Positions 25,674 to 34,717 of a stretch of DNA of 63,340 nt are shown one piece after another; the stretch's first letter is position 1; the number at the start of each line of letters is the position of its first letter. The translations under genes and the position numbers were made by a program. This DNA comes from Paenibacillus thalictri (GTDB lineage Bacteria; Bacillota; Bacilli; Paenibacillales; NBRC-103111): NCBI RefSeq assembly GCF_004307995.1, contig NZ_SIRE01000040.1, positions 1 to 63,340 on the forward strand, read 5' to 3'. The notes under the pieces were generated by a model. That model was given only the letters and a program-made list of their open reading frames with translations. It made no database searches and was not told where the DNA came from.

Positions 25674-25702
25674 TTGACTTGACTTTTCGTTTGTGGTATT
25701 AT
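25674..25702 (+). promoter_or_regulatory. sigma-A promoter of rpoB-rpoC
   Basis: TTGACT (25674-25679), a 17-base spacer and TATTAT (25697-25702) predict a start near 25709. The resulting leader before rpoB is about 290 bases, unusually long for a simple untranslated region. Confidence 0.7.
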
Positions 25703-25709
25703 TATTTAA

Positions 25710-25998
25710 TGTCAGCATTAAGATTGGGTTTAATGTCTTTAGCTCGCTAAAATGTCAAGAGGGTTTTGTGCTGGCATGAATAAAAATTTACCATTCTACG
25801 TATAATGGTAAGATTTTAAGTGAAGGCTACTGGGTATGAAGTAAAACTGGCAGTAGTGTTTGTTTGTGTCGGCGTTTATGAAAAGTATTGATTTCTTACC
25901 AAAAAAAACTTCGGCAGAATCGCGGCCGCTCATTCGTTTGATGGACTACGATTGAAGTTTTTTTTGTTTTATTGAGTAGACATGAGGGGTGAATCTAG
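25710..25998 (+). promoter_or_regulatory. rpoB leader region with an inverted repeat and a terminator-like hairpin
   Basis: The 290-base leader contains no gene. Visible structure includes a small dyad TACCATT / AATGGTA (25789-25810) and, close to rpoB, a large stem-loop ending in a T run (annotated separately). I recognise no named riboswitch or ribosomal-protein leader in it. Confidence 0.55.
25901..25970 (+). terminator. terminator-like hairpin (possible attenuator) before rpoB
   Basis: AAAAAAAACTTC (25901-25912) pairs with GAAGTTTTTTTT (25954-25965), and AATCG (25918-25922) pairs with CGATT (25949-25953) inside; the arm ends in a run of eight T and TGTTTT. It lies 30 bases before rpoB and inside its transcript. 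It could attenuate rpoBC or stop readthrough from rplL. Confidence 0.6.
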
Positions 25999-28900
25999 TT
26001 GGCGGGTCATCTTGTTCAGTATGGTCGACGCAAACGCAGGTCTTATGCACGCATCAATGAGGTATTGGAAGTTCCTAACCTGATTGAAATTCAGCAAAAA
26101 TCTTATCAGTGGTTTTTGGATGAAGGATTGCGTGAAATGTTTCAGGATATTTCTCCGATTCAGGACTTTACGGGGAATCTCGTTTTGGAATTTATCGATT
26201 ACAGCCTAGGTGAACCGAAGTACTCAGTCGATGAATCCAAGGAACGCGACGTCACTTATGCGGCACCGCTTCGTGTGAAAGTGCGCCTTATCAACAAGGA
26301 GACTGGCGAAGTTAAAGAGCAGGAAGTGTTTATGGGCGACTTCCCTCTGATGACGGAGACAGGTACTTTTATTATTAACGGGGCTGAACGGGTTATCGTC
26401 AGTCAGTTAGTTCGCTCTCCCAGCGTCTATTTTAGCACGAAAGTGGACAAAAACGGAAAGAGAAATTATACGGCTACTGTAATCCCTAACCGGGGTGCAT
26501 GGTTGGAGCTTGAGACCGATGCAAAAGATATCATCTATGTTCGGATCGATCGCACCCGTAAAATTCCGGTTACCGTTTTGCTGAGAGCGCTTGGTTTCGG
26601 TACAGACGCTGAAATTATCGATTTGCTCGGCGATGACGAGTATATTCGCAACACGTTGGACAAGGATAATACCGATTCGACGGATAAAGCGCTTATCGAA
26701 ATTTACGAAAGACTGCGTCCGGGTGAACCGCCGACGTTGGATAATGCGCGCAGCTTGCTTGTTGCCCGCTTTTTCGATCCAAAACGATACGATTTGGCCA
26801 ATGTAGGCCGTTATAAAATTAATAAAAAGCTGCATATCAAGAACCGTTTGTTTAATCAGCGTTTGGCTGAAAGTTTGATCGACCTGGAGACAGGCGAAAT
26901 TATTGCCGAAGCCGGGCAGTTGATCGATCGCCGCGTGCTTGATGAGATCTTGCCTTACTTGGAAGAGAAGGTAGGATTTAAAGAATATGCGATTGCTAAC
27001 GGTGTAACGGAATCGGATCGCATTCCGGTGCAAGTCGTTAGTGTGTACTCGCCTATCGAAGACGGCAAAGTTGTGAAGGTCATTGCTAACGGGAAAATTG
27101 ACAAGTCGGTGAAGCATATCACTCCGGCGGATATCATTTCTTCGATTAATTACTTTATCGATTTGCTGCATGGAATCGGCAGTACCGATGACATTGACCA
27201 CCTTGGCAACAGACGTCTGCGTTCCGTAGGCGAATTGCTGCAAAACCAATTCCGGATCGGGTTGTCCCGGATGGAGCGCGTCGTTCGTGAGCGTATGTCC
27301 ATTCAGGATGCGAATGTTATTACGCCGCAAGCGTTGATTAACATTCGTCCGGTTATCGCTTCAATTAAAGAGTTCTTCGGCAGTTCGCAGCTCTCGCAGT
27401 TTATGGATCAGACGAATCCGCTTGCCGAGCTGACGCACAAACGCCGTTTGTCCGCACTTGGACCCGGCGGTTTGACGAGAGAACGCGCGGGTTTTGAAGT
27501 GCGTGACGTTCACCATTCCCACTATGGCCGGATGTGTCCGATTGAAACGCCTGAGGGACCGAACATTGGTTTGATTAACTCGTTATCCACATTTGCACGG
27601 ATCAACGAGTATGGATTTATCGAATCGCCGTACCGTTGGGTCGATCCTAAGACGGATATCGTTACAGACCAGATCGCCTATCTGACGGCGGACGAAGAAG
27701 ATAACTACGTCGTAGCACAAGCTAACGCCGTGCTTACGGATGAAGGCAAGTTTGCTGAAGATTCGGTTATCGTCCGCTTTAAAGACGATATTCTGACTTT
27801 GCCGAAAGCCCGTGTTGACTACATGGACGTTTCGCCTAAGCAAGTGGTGTCCGTTGCGACAGCGCTCATTCCGTTCCTTGAAAACGATGACTCCAACCGT
27901 GCGCTGATGGGTTCCAACATGCAGCGGCAGGCGGTTCCGCTTCTGATTCCGAAAGCGCCGCTTGTCGGTACGGGAATGGAGCATAAGTCAGCGAAGGACT
28001 CCGGTGTATGTATTGTATCCAAATTTGACGGAGTTATTGAAAAAGTTTCGGCCAATGAAATTTGGCTGCGCCGCCAGCAAATGGTTGATGGACGTCTCGT
28101 ACAAGGGGACATCGTTAAGCATAGACTGCATAAATTTATGCGTTCCAACCAAGGAACGTGCATCAACCAGCGTCCTATCGTGCAAAAAGGCGATATCATC
28201 AAAGCCGGCGATATTATGGCTGATGGACCGTCGACCGAGATGGGAGAGCTTGCTCTTGGACGTAACGTGGTCGTAGCGTTTATGACTTGGGAAGGCTACA
28301 ACTACGAGGATGCGATTTTGCTTAGCCAGAAGCTTGTGAAAGAAGATGTATACACTTCGATTCATATTGAAGAATACGAATCCGAAGCTCGTGATACAAA
28401 GCTCGGTCCAGAAGAAATTACGCGCGATATCCCGAACGTAGGGGAAGATGCCCTGAAAAATCTCGACGAGCGCGGCATTATTCGCGTAGGTGCGGAGATT
28501 GGCGCCGGGGATATCCTAGTCGGTAAAGTTACGCCTAAAGGCGTGACCGAATTGACGGCGGAAGAGCGCCTGCTTCATGCGATCTTTGGTGAAAAAGCAC
28601 GCGAAGTCAGAGATACGTCGCTTCGCGTACCTCACGGAACCGACGGTATCGTCGTTGACGTGAAAGTATTTACCCGTGAAAACGGCGACGAACTTCCTCC
28701 TGGGGTAAACCAACTCGTTCGTGTCTACATCGCGCAAAAACGGAAAATTTCCGAAGGCGATAAAATGGCCGGACGCCACGGTAACAAAGGGGTTATCGCC
28801 CGCATCCTGCCGGAAGAAGATATGCCTTTCCTGCCGGACGGCACACCAGTACAGGTCGTGCTTAATCCACTGGGGGTTCCTTCGCGGATGAATATCGGTC

Positions 28901-29535
28901 AAGTGCTTGAGGTCCATCTCGGCATGGCGGCCAATATACTCGGCTTTCATACGGCGACTCCGGTATTCGACGGCGCGCATGAATATGACGTCTTCGATGC
29001 GATGGAAGAAGCTGGCATGAACCGCAGCGGCAAAACGATATTGTATGATGGACGCACAGGTGAAGAGTTTGAACGTGAAGTAACCGTAGGGATTATGTAC
29101 ATGATTAAACTCGCTCACATGGTCGACGATAAAATCCACGCCCGTTCTACAGGACCATACTCGCTGGTTACGCAGCAGCCGCTCGGCGGTAAAGCGCAGT
29201 TCGGCGGACAGCGTTTCGGGGAGATGGAAGTGTGGGCGCTCGAGGCGTACGGTGCGGCTTATACGCTGCAAGAGATTCTGACCGTCAAATCCGATGATGT
29301 CGTCGGCCGTGTAAAAACGTACGAATCCATCGTCAAAGGCGAGAACGTGCCGGAGCCGGGCGTTCCGGAATCGTTTAAGGTCTTGATTAAAGAACTGCAA
29401 AGCTTGGGTATGGACGTTAAGATCTTGTCAGGCGACGAAAAAGAGATCGAAATGAAAGAAATGGACGATGAGGACGAAGTGACCAGCGATAAGCTGAACT
29501 TGAACCTCGAAGGCTCGGAAATGGGTATTGAGTAA
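25999..29535 (+). CDS. rpoB: DNA-directed RNA polymerase subunit beta
   Basis: RpoB forms one pincer of RNA polymerase and part of the active site. The 1178 residues start at TTG (MAGHLVQYGRRKRRSY), as in B. subtilis, with GAGGGGTG upstream. The rifampicin-binding region GSSQLSQFMDQTNPLAELTH...RRLSALGPGGL near residue 460 has the usual sensitive-type residues. The C-terminus has a short acidic tail (EMKEMDDEDEVTSD). rpoC follows after 68 bases. Confidence 0.98.
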   Translation: MAGHLVQYGRRKRRSYARINEVLEVPNLIEIQQKSYQWFLDEGLREMFQDISPIQDFTGNLVLEFIDYSLGEPKYSVDESKERDVTYAAPLRVKVRLINKETGEVKEQEVFMGDFPLMTETGTFIINGAERVIVSQLVRSPSVYFSTKVDKNGKRNYTATVIPNRGAWLELETDAKDIIYVRIDRTRKIPVTVLLRALGFGTDAEIIDLLGDDEYIRNTLDKDNTDSTDKALIEIYERLRPGEPPTLDNARSLLVARFFDPKRYDLANVGRYKINKKLHIKNRLFNQRLAESLIDLETGEIIAEAGQLIDRRVLDEILPYLEEKVGFKEYAIANGVTESDRIPVQVVSVYSPIEDGKVVKVIANGKIDKSVKHITPADIISSINYFIDLLHGIGSTDDIDHLGNRRLRSVGELLQNQFRIGLSRMERVVRERMSIQDANVITPQALINIRPVIASIKEFFGSSQLSQFMDQTNPLAELTHKRRLSALGPGGLTRERAGFEVRDVHHSHYGRMCPIETPEGPNIGLINSLSTFARINEYGFIESPYRWVDPKTDIVTDQIAYLTADEEDNYVVAQANAVLTDEGKFAEDSVIVRFKDDILTLPKARVDYMDVSPKQVVSVATALIPFLENDDSNRALMGSNMQRQAVPLLIPKAPLVGTGMEHKSAKDSGVCIVSKFDGVIEKVSANEIWLRRQQMVDGRLVQGDIVKHRLHKFMRSNQGTCINQRPIVQKGDIIKAGDIMADGPSTEMGELALGRNVVVAFMTWEGYNYEDAILLSQKLVKEDVYTSIHIEEYESEARDTKLGPEEITRDIPNVGEDALKNLDERGIIRVGAEIGAGDILVGKVTPKGVTELTAEERLLHAIFGEKAREVRDTSLRVPHGTDGIVVDVKVFTRENGDELPPGVNQLVRVYIAQKRKISEGDKMAGRHGNKGVIARILPEEDMPFLPDGTPVQVVLNPLGVPSRMNIGQVLEVHLGMAANILGFHTATPVFDGAHEYDVFDAMEEAGMNRSGKTILYDGRTGEEFEREVTVGIMYMIKLAHMVDDKIHARSTGPYSLVTQQPLGGKAQFGGQRFGEMEVWALEAYGAAYTLQEILTVKSDDVVGRVKTYESIVKGENVPEPGVPESFKVLIKELQSLGMDVKILSGDEKEIEMKEMDDEDEVTSDKLNLNLEGSEMGIE

Positions 29536-29603
29536 GCCGTCAACGTTGCTTGAATAGATTCGTGGATTTGAGATGAAGCACAATTCTTAAGGAGGGCTGC
29601 TCC

Positions 29604-32600
29604 TTGATGGACGTCAACAACTTTGAGTTTATGAAAATCGGCTTGGCCTCGCCGGATAAAATCCGTTCCTGGTCCCGCGGAGAAGTGAAGAAGCCTGAAA
29701 CGATCAACTACCGGACTTTAAAGCCAGAGAAGGAAGGGCTCTTCTGCGAAAAAATCTTCGGACCGACCAAGGACTGGGAATGCCATTGCGGCAAGTACAA
29801 GCGCGTTCGCTATAAGGGTGTAGTCTGCGACCGTTGTGGCGTTGAAGTTACTCGCCAGAAGGTTCGCCGTGAGCGGATGGGGCACATTGAGCTTGCTGCC
29901 CCCGTTTCTCACATCTGGTATTTCAAAGGAATTCCAAGCCGTATGGGTTTGGCGCTGGATATGTCGCCAAGATCCTTGGAAGAAATCATTTATTTCGCAT
30001 CTTATGTTGTAACTGATCCAGGAGATACACCGCTGGAAAAGAAACAGCTTCTGTCGGAGAAAGAATACCGCAGCTACCGCGAGAAGTACGGTTATGCGTT
30101 CCAAGCCGGCATGGGTGCCGAAGCTGTGAAGAAGCTGCTCCAGGATATCGATCTGGAGAAAGAAGTCGACACGCTCAAAGAAGAGCTGAAAACCGCTCAA
30201 GGTCAGCGCCGTAACCGTGCGATCAAACGTCTTGAAGTTATGGAGGCGTTCCGTAACTCCAAGAACGCGCCAGACTGGATGGTGCTTGATGTACTTCCGG
30301 TTATTCCGCCGGAATTGCGTCCGATGGTGCAACTGGACGGCGGACGTTTTGCGACGTCCGACTTGAACGACCTGTACCGCCGCGTCATCAATCGGAACAA
30401 CCGTCTGAAAAGACTGCTTGATCTGGGCGCGCCGGATATTATCGTGCAAAACGAAAAACGGATGCTGCAGGAAGCCGTCGACGCTTTGATCGACAATGGC
30501 CGCCGCGGCCGTCCGGTCACAGGACCGGGCAACCGTCCGCTTAAATCTTTGAGCCACATGCTCAAAGGTAAGCAAGGACGTTTCCGTCAGAACTTACTCG
30601 GTAAACGGGTTGACTACTCCGGCCGTTCCGTTATCGTCGTAGGACCGAGCCTCAAGATGTATCAATGCGGTCTGCCTAAGGAAATGGCGTTGGAGTTGTT
30701 TAAGCCGTTTGTCATGAAAGAACTCGTGAATAAGGGTCTTGCCCATAATATCAAAAGCGCTAAGCGCAAGGTAGAACGCGTAAGCCCTGAAGTGTGGGAC
30801 GTTCTGGAAGAGGTCATTAAGGAACACCCGGTTCTGTTGAACCGTGCCCCCACGCTGCACAGACTTGGTATTCAGGCATTTGAGCCGATCTTGGTCGAAG
30901 GCCGCGCGATCAAGCTTCATCCGCTCGTATGTACCGCTTACAATGCCGACTTTGACGGTGACCAAATGGCGGTTCACGTACCGTTGTCTGCAGAAGCCCA
31001 AGCGGAGGCACGTCTCTTGATGCTGGCTTCGGGCAATATCTTGAACCCGAAAGACGGCAAACCGGTTGTAACTCCATCACAGGATATGGTGCTTGGAAGC
31101 TTCTATTTGACGACGGATAACAGATATGCCAAAGGCGCCAACACCATTTTGCGCACCGTTTCGGAAGCTGTATCGTTGTATCACCGCGGTGATGCCGCGC
31201 TGCATGCCCGTGTCGCTATTCCGGCCAAAGCGCTGAATAAAACAAGCTTTACGCCTGAACAGCAGGAAGCTGTGCTGATCACAACGATCGGGAAAATTAT
31301 TTTCAACGAAATCTATCCAACGGATTTCCCTTACATCAACGAAGCGACTAAAGCCAACTTGATGAATGGCATTTCCGATAAGTATTTTGTGTTTGACAAA
31401 GGCGGAGATATCCGTAAAGCGATGGCAGAACTGCCGGAAACCAAAGCGGTAGGCAAAGACTACCTGGGCTCCATTATCGCTGAATGTTTCCGTCGCTACC
31501 ACACGACAAGAACGTCCGTTATTTTGGATGACATCAAACAGCTTGGCTTTACGTATTCGACTCGCGCCGGTATTACGGTCGCCGTGTCGGACGTTATCGT
31601 ACCGCCGGAAAAAGACAAAGTTTTGCACGAATCGGATGAGAAGGTCCAAACGGTTACCAACCAATACCGCCGCGGGCTGATTACCGACGACGAACGTTAC
31701 GACCGGGTTATTGCGATCTGGAGTAAAGCAAAAGATGAAATTACCGAAGTGCTGATGAAATCGCTCGACAAGTACAATTCCATCAATATGATGGTTGAGT
31801 CCAAGGCGCGCGGTAACAAGTCGCAGATCACTCAGCTTGGCGGTATGCGCGGTTTGATGGCGACACCAACCGGACGTATTTACGAGTTGCCGATTCGCTC
31901 CAACTTCCGTGAAGGCCTGACGGTACTCGAGTACTTTATTTCGACGCACGGCGCACGTAAAGGTTTGGCGGATACGGCGCTGCGGACAGCGGACTCGGGA
32001 TATTTGACACGTCGTCTGGTCGACGTTGCGCAAGACGTCATCGTTCGTGATGAGGATTGCGGAACCGACAAAGGCTTTACTGTCAGCAGAATTCAAGATG
32101 GCAAGGAAGTCATCGAAGATCTGTTTGACCGGATTGAAGGACGCTACGCGTTTGAAACGATTCGTCATCCGAAAACGGGTGAGACGATCGTCAGCCGCAA
32201 CGAACTGATTGAGGCCGGCATTGCCGATGCGATTATCGATGCTGGCATTGAACGCCTGCAGATTCGTTCCGTACTCAGTTGCCGCTCCCGTCACGGGGTG
32301 TGCAAACGTTGCTACGGCCGGAACTTGGCTACGGGCCAGTTTGTCGAGATCGGGGAAGCCGTCGGTATTATCGCGGCGCAATCCATCGGTGAACCAGGTA
32401 CACAGCTGACGATGCGTACATTCCATACCGGCGGTGTTGCCGGAGATGACATCACGCAAGGTCTTCCGCGGATTCAGGAGCTTTTCGAAGCGAGAAATCC
32501 GAAAGGTCAAGCGATCATTTCCGAAATCGACGGTGTTGTTAAAGATATTCGCGAAGCGAAAGACCGCCGCGAGATCGAAGTGCAAGGCGAAGCCGAATCC

Positions 32601-33224
32601 AAGGTGTACGCTGTGCCTTACGGATCCCGTATCCGGGCATCTGTCGGCAAAGAAGTGGAAGCCGGCGACGAGTTGACCGAAGGTTCCATCGACCCGAAAG
32701 AAATGTTGCGCATCAAAGGCATCCGCGGCGTGCAGAACTATATCCTTCAGGAAGTTCAGCGCGTTTACCGGAACCAGGGCGTTGAAATCAACGATAAGCA
32801 TATTGAAGTTATGATTCGCCAAATGCTGCGCAAAATCCGTATTGTCGACGCAGGCAACACGACGCTGCTGCCGGGTTCGTTTGTCGATATTCACGAATAC
32901 GAAGAAGCGAACAAGGTCGCTTTGTTCTCCGGCGAGGAGCCGGCTGTAGCTAAACCGATTCTGCTTGGTATTACCAAGGCTTCTTTGGAAACAGATTCGT
33001 TCTTGTCCGCGGCGTCTTTCCAAGAAACAACCCGTGTTCTTACCGATGCGGCGATCAAAGGCAAAGTGGACCAATTGCTCGGCCTGAAGGAAAATGTTAT
33101 CATCGGTAAGCTGATTCCGGCCGGTACAGGCATGACCCGTTACCGCAATATCCGGGTAATTGACCCGAATGCGCCGGAAGAAGAATCAAGCGAGGAACTC
33201 AAAGAAACCGTTTCGGTGGAGTAG
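29604..33224 (+). CDS. rpoC: DNA-directed RNA polymerase subunit beta'
   Basis: RpoC holds the catalytic Mg2+. The 1206 residues contain the N-terminal zinc ribbon (CHCGKYKRVRYKGVVCDRCGVE near 60-81), the absolutely conserved NADFDGDQMAVH near 450 with the three aspartates, and the second zinc cluster CRSRHGVCKRCYG near 893. The TTG at 29604 is preferred over the ATG one codon later because GGAGGG is eight bases upstream and B. subtilis RpoC has the same N-terminal length. Part of rpoB-rpoC. Confidence 0.98.
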   Translation: MMDVNNFEFMKIGLASPDKIRSWSRGEVKKPETINYRTLKPEKEGLFCEKIFGPTKDWECHCGKYKRVRYKGVVCDRCGVEVTRQKVRRERMGHIELAAPVSHIWYFKGIPSRMGLALDMSPRSLEEIIYFASYVVTDPGDTPLEKKQLLSEKEYRSYREKYGYAFQAGMGAEAVKKLLQDIDLEKEVDTLKEELKTAQGQRRNRAIKRLEVMEAFRNSKNAPDWMVLDVLPVIPPELRPMVQLDGGRFATSDLNDLYRRVINRNNRLKRLLDLGAPDIIVQNEKRMLQEAVDALIDNGRRGRPVTGPGNRPLKSLSHMLKGKQGRFRQNLLGKRVDYSGRSVIVVGPSLKMYQCGLPKEMALELFKPFVMKELVNKGLAHNIKSAKRKVERVSPEVWDVLEEVIKEHPVLLNRAPTLHRLGIQAFEPILVEGRAIKLHPLVCTAYNADFDGDQMAVHVPLSAEAQAEARLLMLASGNILNPKDGKPVVTPSQDMVLGSFYLTTDNRYAKGANTILRTVSEAVSLYHRGDAALHARVAIPAKALNKTSFTPEQQEAVLITTIGKIIFNEIYPTDFPYINEATKANLMNGISDKYFVFDKGGDIRKAMAELPETKAVGKDYLGSIIAECFRRYHTTRTSVILDDIKQLGFTYSTRAGITVAVSDVIVPPEKDKVLHESDEKVQTVTNQYRRGLITDDERYDRVIAIWSKAKDEITEVLMKSLDKYNSINMMVESKARGNKSQITQLGGMRGLMATPTGRIYELPIRSNFREGLTVLEYFISTHGARKGLADTALRTADSGYLTRRLVDVAQDVIVRDEDCGTDKGFTVSRIQDGKEVIEDLFDRIEGRYAFETIRHPKTGETIVSRNELIEAGIADAIIDAGIERLQIRSVLSCRSRHGVCKRCYGRNLATGQFVEIGEAVGIIAAQSIGEPGTQLTMRTFHTGGVAGDDITQGLPRIQELFEARNPKGQAIISEIDGVVKDIREAKDRREIEVQGEAESKVYAVPYGSRIRASVGKEVEAGDELTEGSIDPKEMLRIKGIRGVQNYILQEVQRVYRNQGVEINDKHIEVMIRQMLRKIRIVDAGNTTLLPGSFVDIHEYEEANKVALFSGEEPAVAKPILLGITKASLETDSFLSAASFQETTRVLTDAAIKGKVDQLLGLKENVIIGKLIPAGTGMTRYRNIRVIDPNAPEEESSEELKETVSVE

Positions 33225-33232
33225 GGGACATG

Positions 33233-33294
33233 GCTTGCCTTTAGAAAAGACGGTAACGATTTGTTAAATCTTTTTAAAGGCAAGCTTCTTTCTT
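33233..33294 (+). terminator. weak terminator-like inverted repeat after rpoC
   Basis: GCTTGCCTTTA (33233-33243) and TAAAGGCAAGC (33275-33285) form an eleven-base-pair stem around a long loop of about 31 bases, then TTCTTTCTT. The long loop and broken T run make it weak. It overlaps the start of the next promoter. Confidence 0.45.
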
Positions 33295-33322
33295 GACAAG
33301 GGCGTTGTCGTTTTGCTAATAT
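33293..33322 (+). promoter_or_regulatory. sigma-A promoter of rplGB-rpsL-rpsG-fusA-tuf
   Basis: Consensus TTGACA (33293-33298), an 18-base spacer and TAATAT (33317-33322) lie 50 bases before rplGB. Confidence 0.72.
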
Positions 33323-33372
33323 ATCAAAGTGTGCCATTTGATATGTCTTTCCTGTGCTTTGGAGGATGTACC

Positions 33373-33624
33373 ATGTCTTATGATAAAATAAAGCAGGCAG
33401 CGAAACTCAGTATCGGCACAAAGAAAACAACCAAAGTGGTTGAGCAAGGCAAAGCTGTGGAAGTGTTTATTGCAAGAGATGCAGATCCGCGAATTACTAG
33501 CAAAATGGCTAACCTTTGCAAAAAGACTGGGGTTCCGGTCACATGCGTCGACTCCATGAAGCAGCTGGGTAAGGCGTGCGGCATCGATGTCGGAGCTGCA
33601 ATTGCAGCGATTGTAAATGAATAA
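33373..33624 (+). CDS. rplGB: L7Ae-family K-turn-binding ribosomal protein (YbxF)
   Basis: The 83-residue protein is of the L7Ae/L30e fold, with the family core VEVFIARDADPRITSKMANLCKKTGVPV and the C-terminal LGKACGIDVGAAIAAI. In B. subtilis YbxF binds kink-turn RNA and is found on ribosomes. The ATG at 33373 follows GGAGGATG; a longer in-frame reading upstream overlaps the promoter. It lies between rpoC and rpsL as in other Bacillales. Confidence 0.93.
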   Translation: MSYDKIKQAAKLSIGTKKTTKVVEQGKAVEVFIARDADPRITSKMANLCKKTGVPVTCVDSMKQLGKACGIDVGAAIAAIVNE

Positions 33625-33754
33625 TGAATTCCGGTTTTTGTTTATTCCGAACAGGAAAACAAAAACCTTATCTTTGCTCGTTTATGATTCGCCTGGATCT
33701 GTGGGCTTGTGATAAAGATGGATTAGCAGTGAATTTTGGGAAGGAGGTGGCAGT

Positions 33755-34174
33755 ATGCCAACAATTAATCAGCTCGTTCGTAAAGGACGTCAAGCGAAAA
33801 CGACAAAATCGAAGTCTCCTGCTTTGCAAAGAGGGTTCAACGCACTGAAGAGAGAACAAACGGATATCAGCGCTCCGCAAAAACGCGGTGTCTGCACTCG
33901 TGTAGGTACGATGACGCCAAAGAAGCCGAACTCCGCGCTTCGTAAATATGCCCGTGTTCGTTTGACCAACCGTGTTGAGGTAACCGCGTATATCCCGGGT
34001 ATCGGACACAACCTGCAAGAGCACAGCGTAGTTTTGATCCGTGGCGGCCGGGTAAAAGACCTTCCGGGTGTTCGTTACCACATCGTGCGTGGCGCGCTTG
34101 ATACTTCAGGCGTAAACAACCGTAAGCAAGCCCGTTCCAAATACGGAGCAAAACGTCCGAAAGTGAAGAAGTAA
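33755..34174 (+). CDS. rpsL: 30S ribosomal protein S12
   Basis: S12 lines the decoding centre. The 139 residues carry TMTPKKPNSALRK (lysines at the classic streptomycin positions, wild type) and the second loop RGGRVKDLPGVRYH. The N-terminal MPTINQLVRKGR is standard. AAGGAGGTGG precedes the ATG. It begins the str run rpsL-rpsG-fusA-tuf. Confidence 0.98.
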   Translation: MPTINQLVRKGRQAKTTKSKSPALQRGFNALKREQTDISAPQKRGVCTRVGTMTPKKPNSALRKYARVRLTNRVEVTAYIPGIGHNLQEHSVVLIRGGRVKDLPGVRYHIVRGALDTSGVNNRKQARSKYGAKRPKVKK

Positions 34175-34213
34175 GATCATACAAGTTTATTTTTTTGGGA
34201 AAGGGGGATAACT

Positions 34214-34684
34214 ATGCCTCGTAAAGGTCCAGTTGCAAAAAGAGACGTACTGCCGGATCCGATTTATAACAGCAAGCTAGTTACTCGTTTGGTTAACCGC
34301 ATCATGATTGATGGAAAGAAGGGTACTGCTCAAACCATCCTTTATAATGCGTTCAACCTGATTCAAGAGCGTACTGGCAAAGAGCCAATGGAAGTGTTCG
34401 AAGCCGCTTTGAAAAACATCATGCCCGTACTTGAGGTTAAAGCTCGTCGTGTAGGCGGCGCTAACTACCAAGTACCGATCGAAGTAAAACCAGAGCGTCG
34501 TACTTCATTGGGTCTTCGTTGGCTCGTCAACTACTCGCGTTCGCGCGGTGAGAAGACGATGGAAGAAAGACTCGCGCAAGAAATCATCGATGCAAGCAAC
34601 AATGCTGGCGCATCCGTGAAGAAACGCGAAGACACGCACAAAATGGCGGAAGCAAACAAAGCGTTTGCTCATTACCGCTGGTAG
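34214..34684 (+). CDS. rpsG: 30S ribosomal protein S7
   Basis: S7 starts assembly of the 30S head and contacts the E-site tRNA. The 156 residues begin MPRKGPVAKRDVLPDPIY and hold the beta-hairpin region (VKARRVGGANYQVPIEVKPERR). The C-terminal helix KMAEANKAFAHYRW is complete. AAAGGGGG precedes the ATG. Confidence 0.98.
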   Translation: MPRKGPVAKRDVLPDPIYNSKLVTRLVNRIMIDGKKGTAQTILYNAFNLIQERTGKEPMEVFEAALKNIMPVLEVKARRVGGANYQVPIEVKPERRTSLGLRWLVNYSRSRGEKTMEERLAQEIIDASNNAGASVKKREDTHKMAEANKAFAHYRW

Positions 34685-34717
34685 GATTAATTTTATATTT
34701 TGGAAGGAGACCATCCA

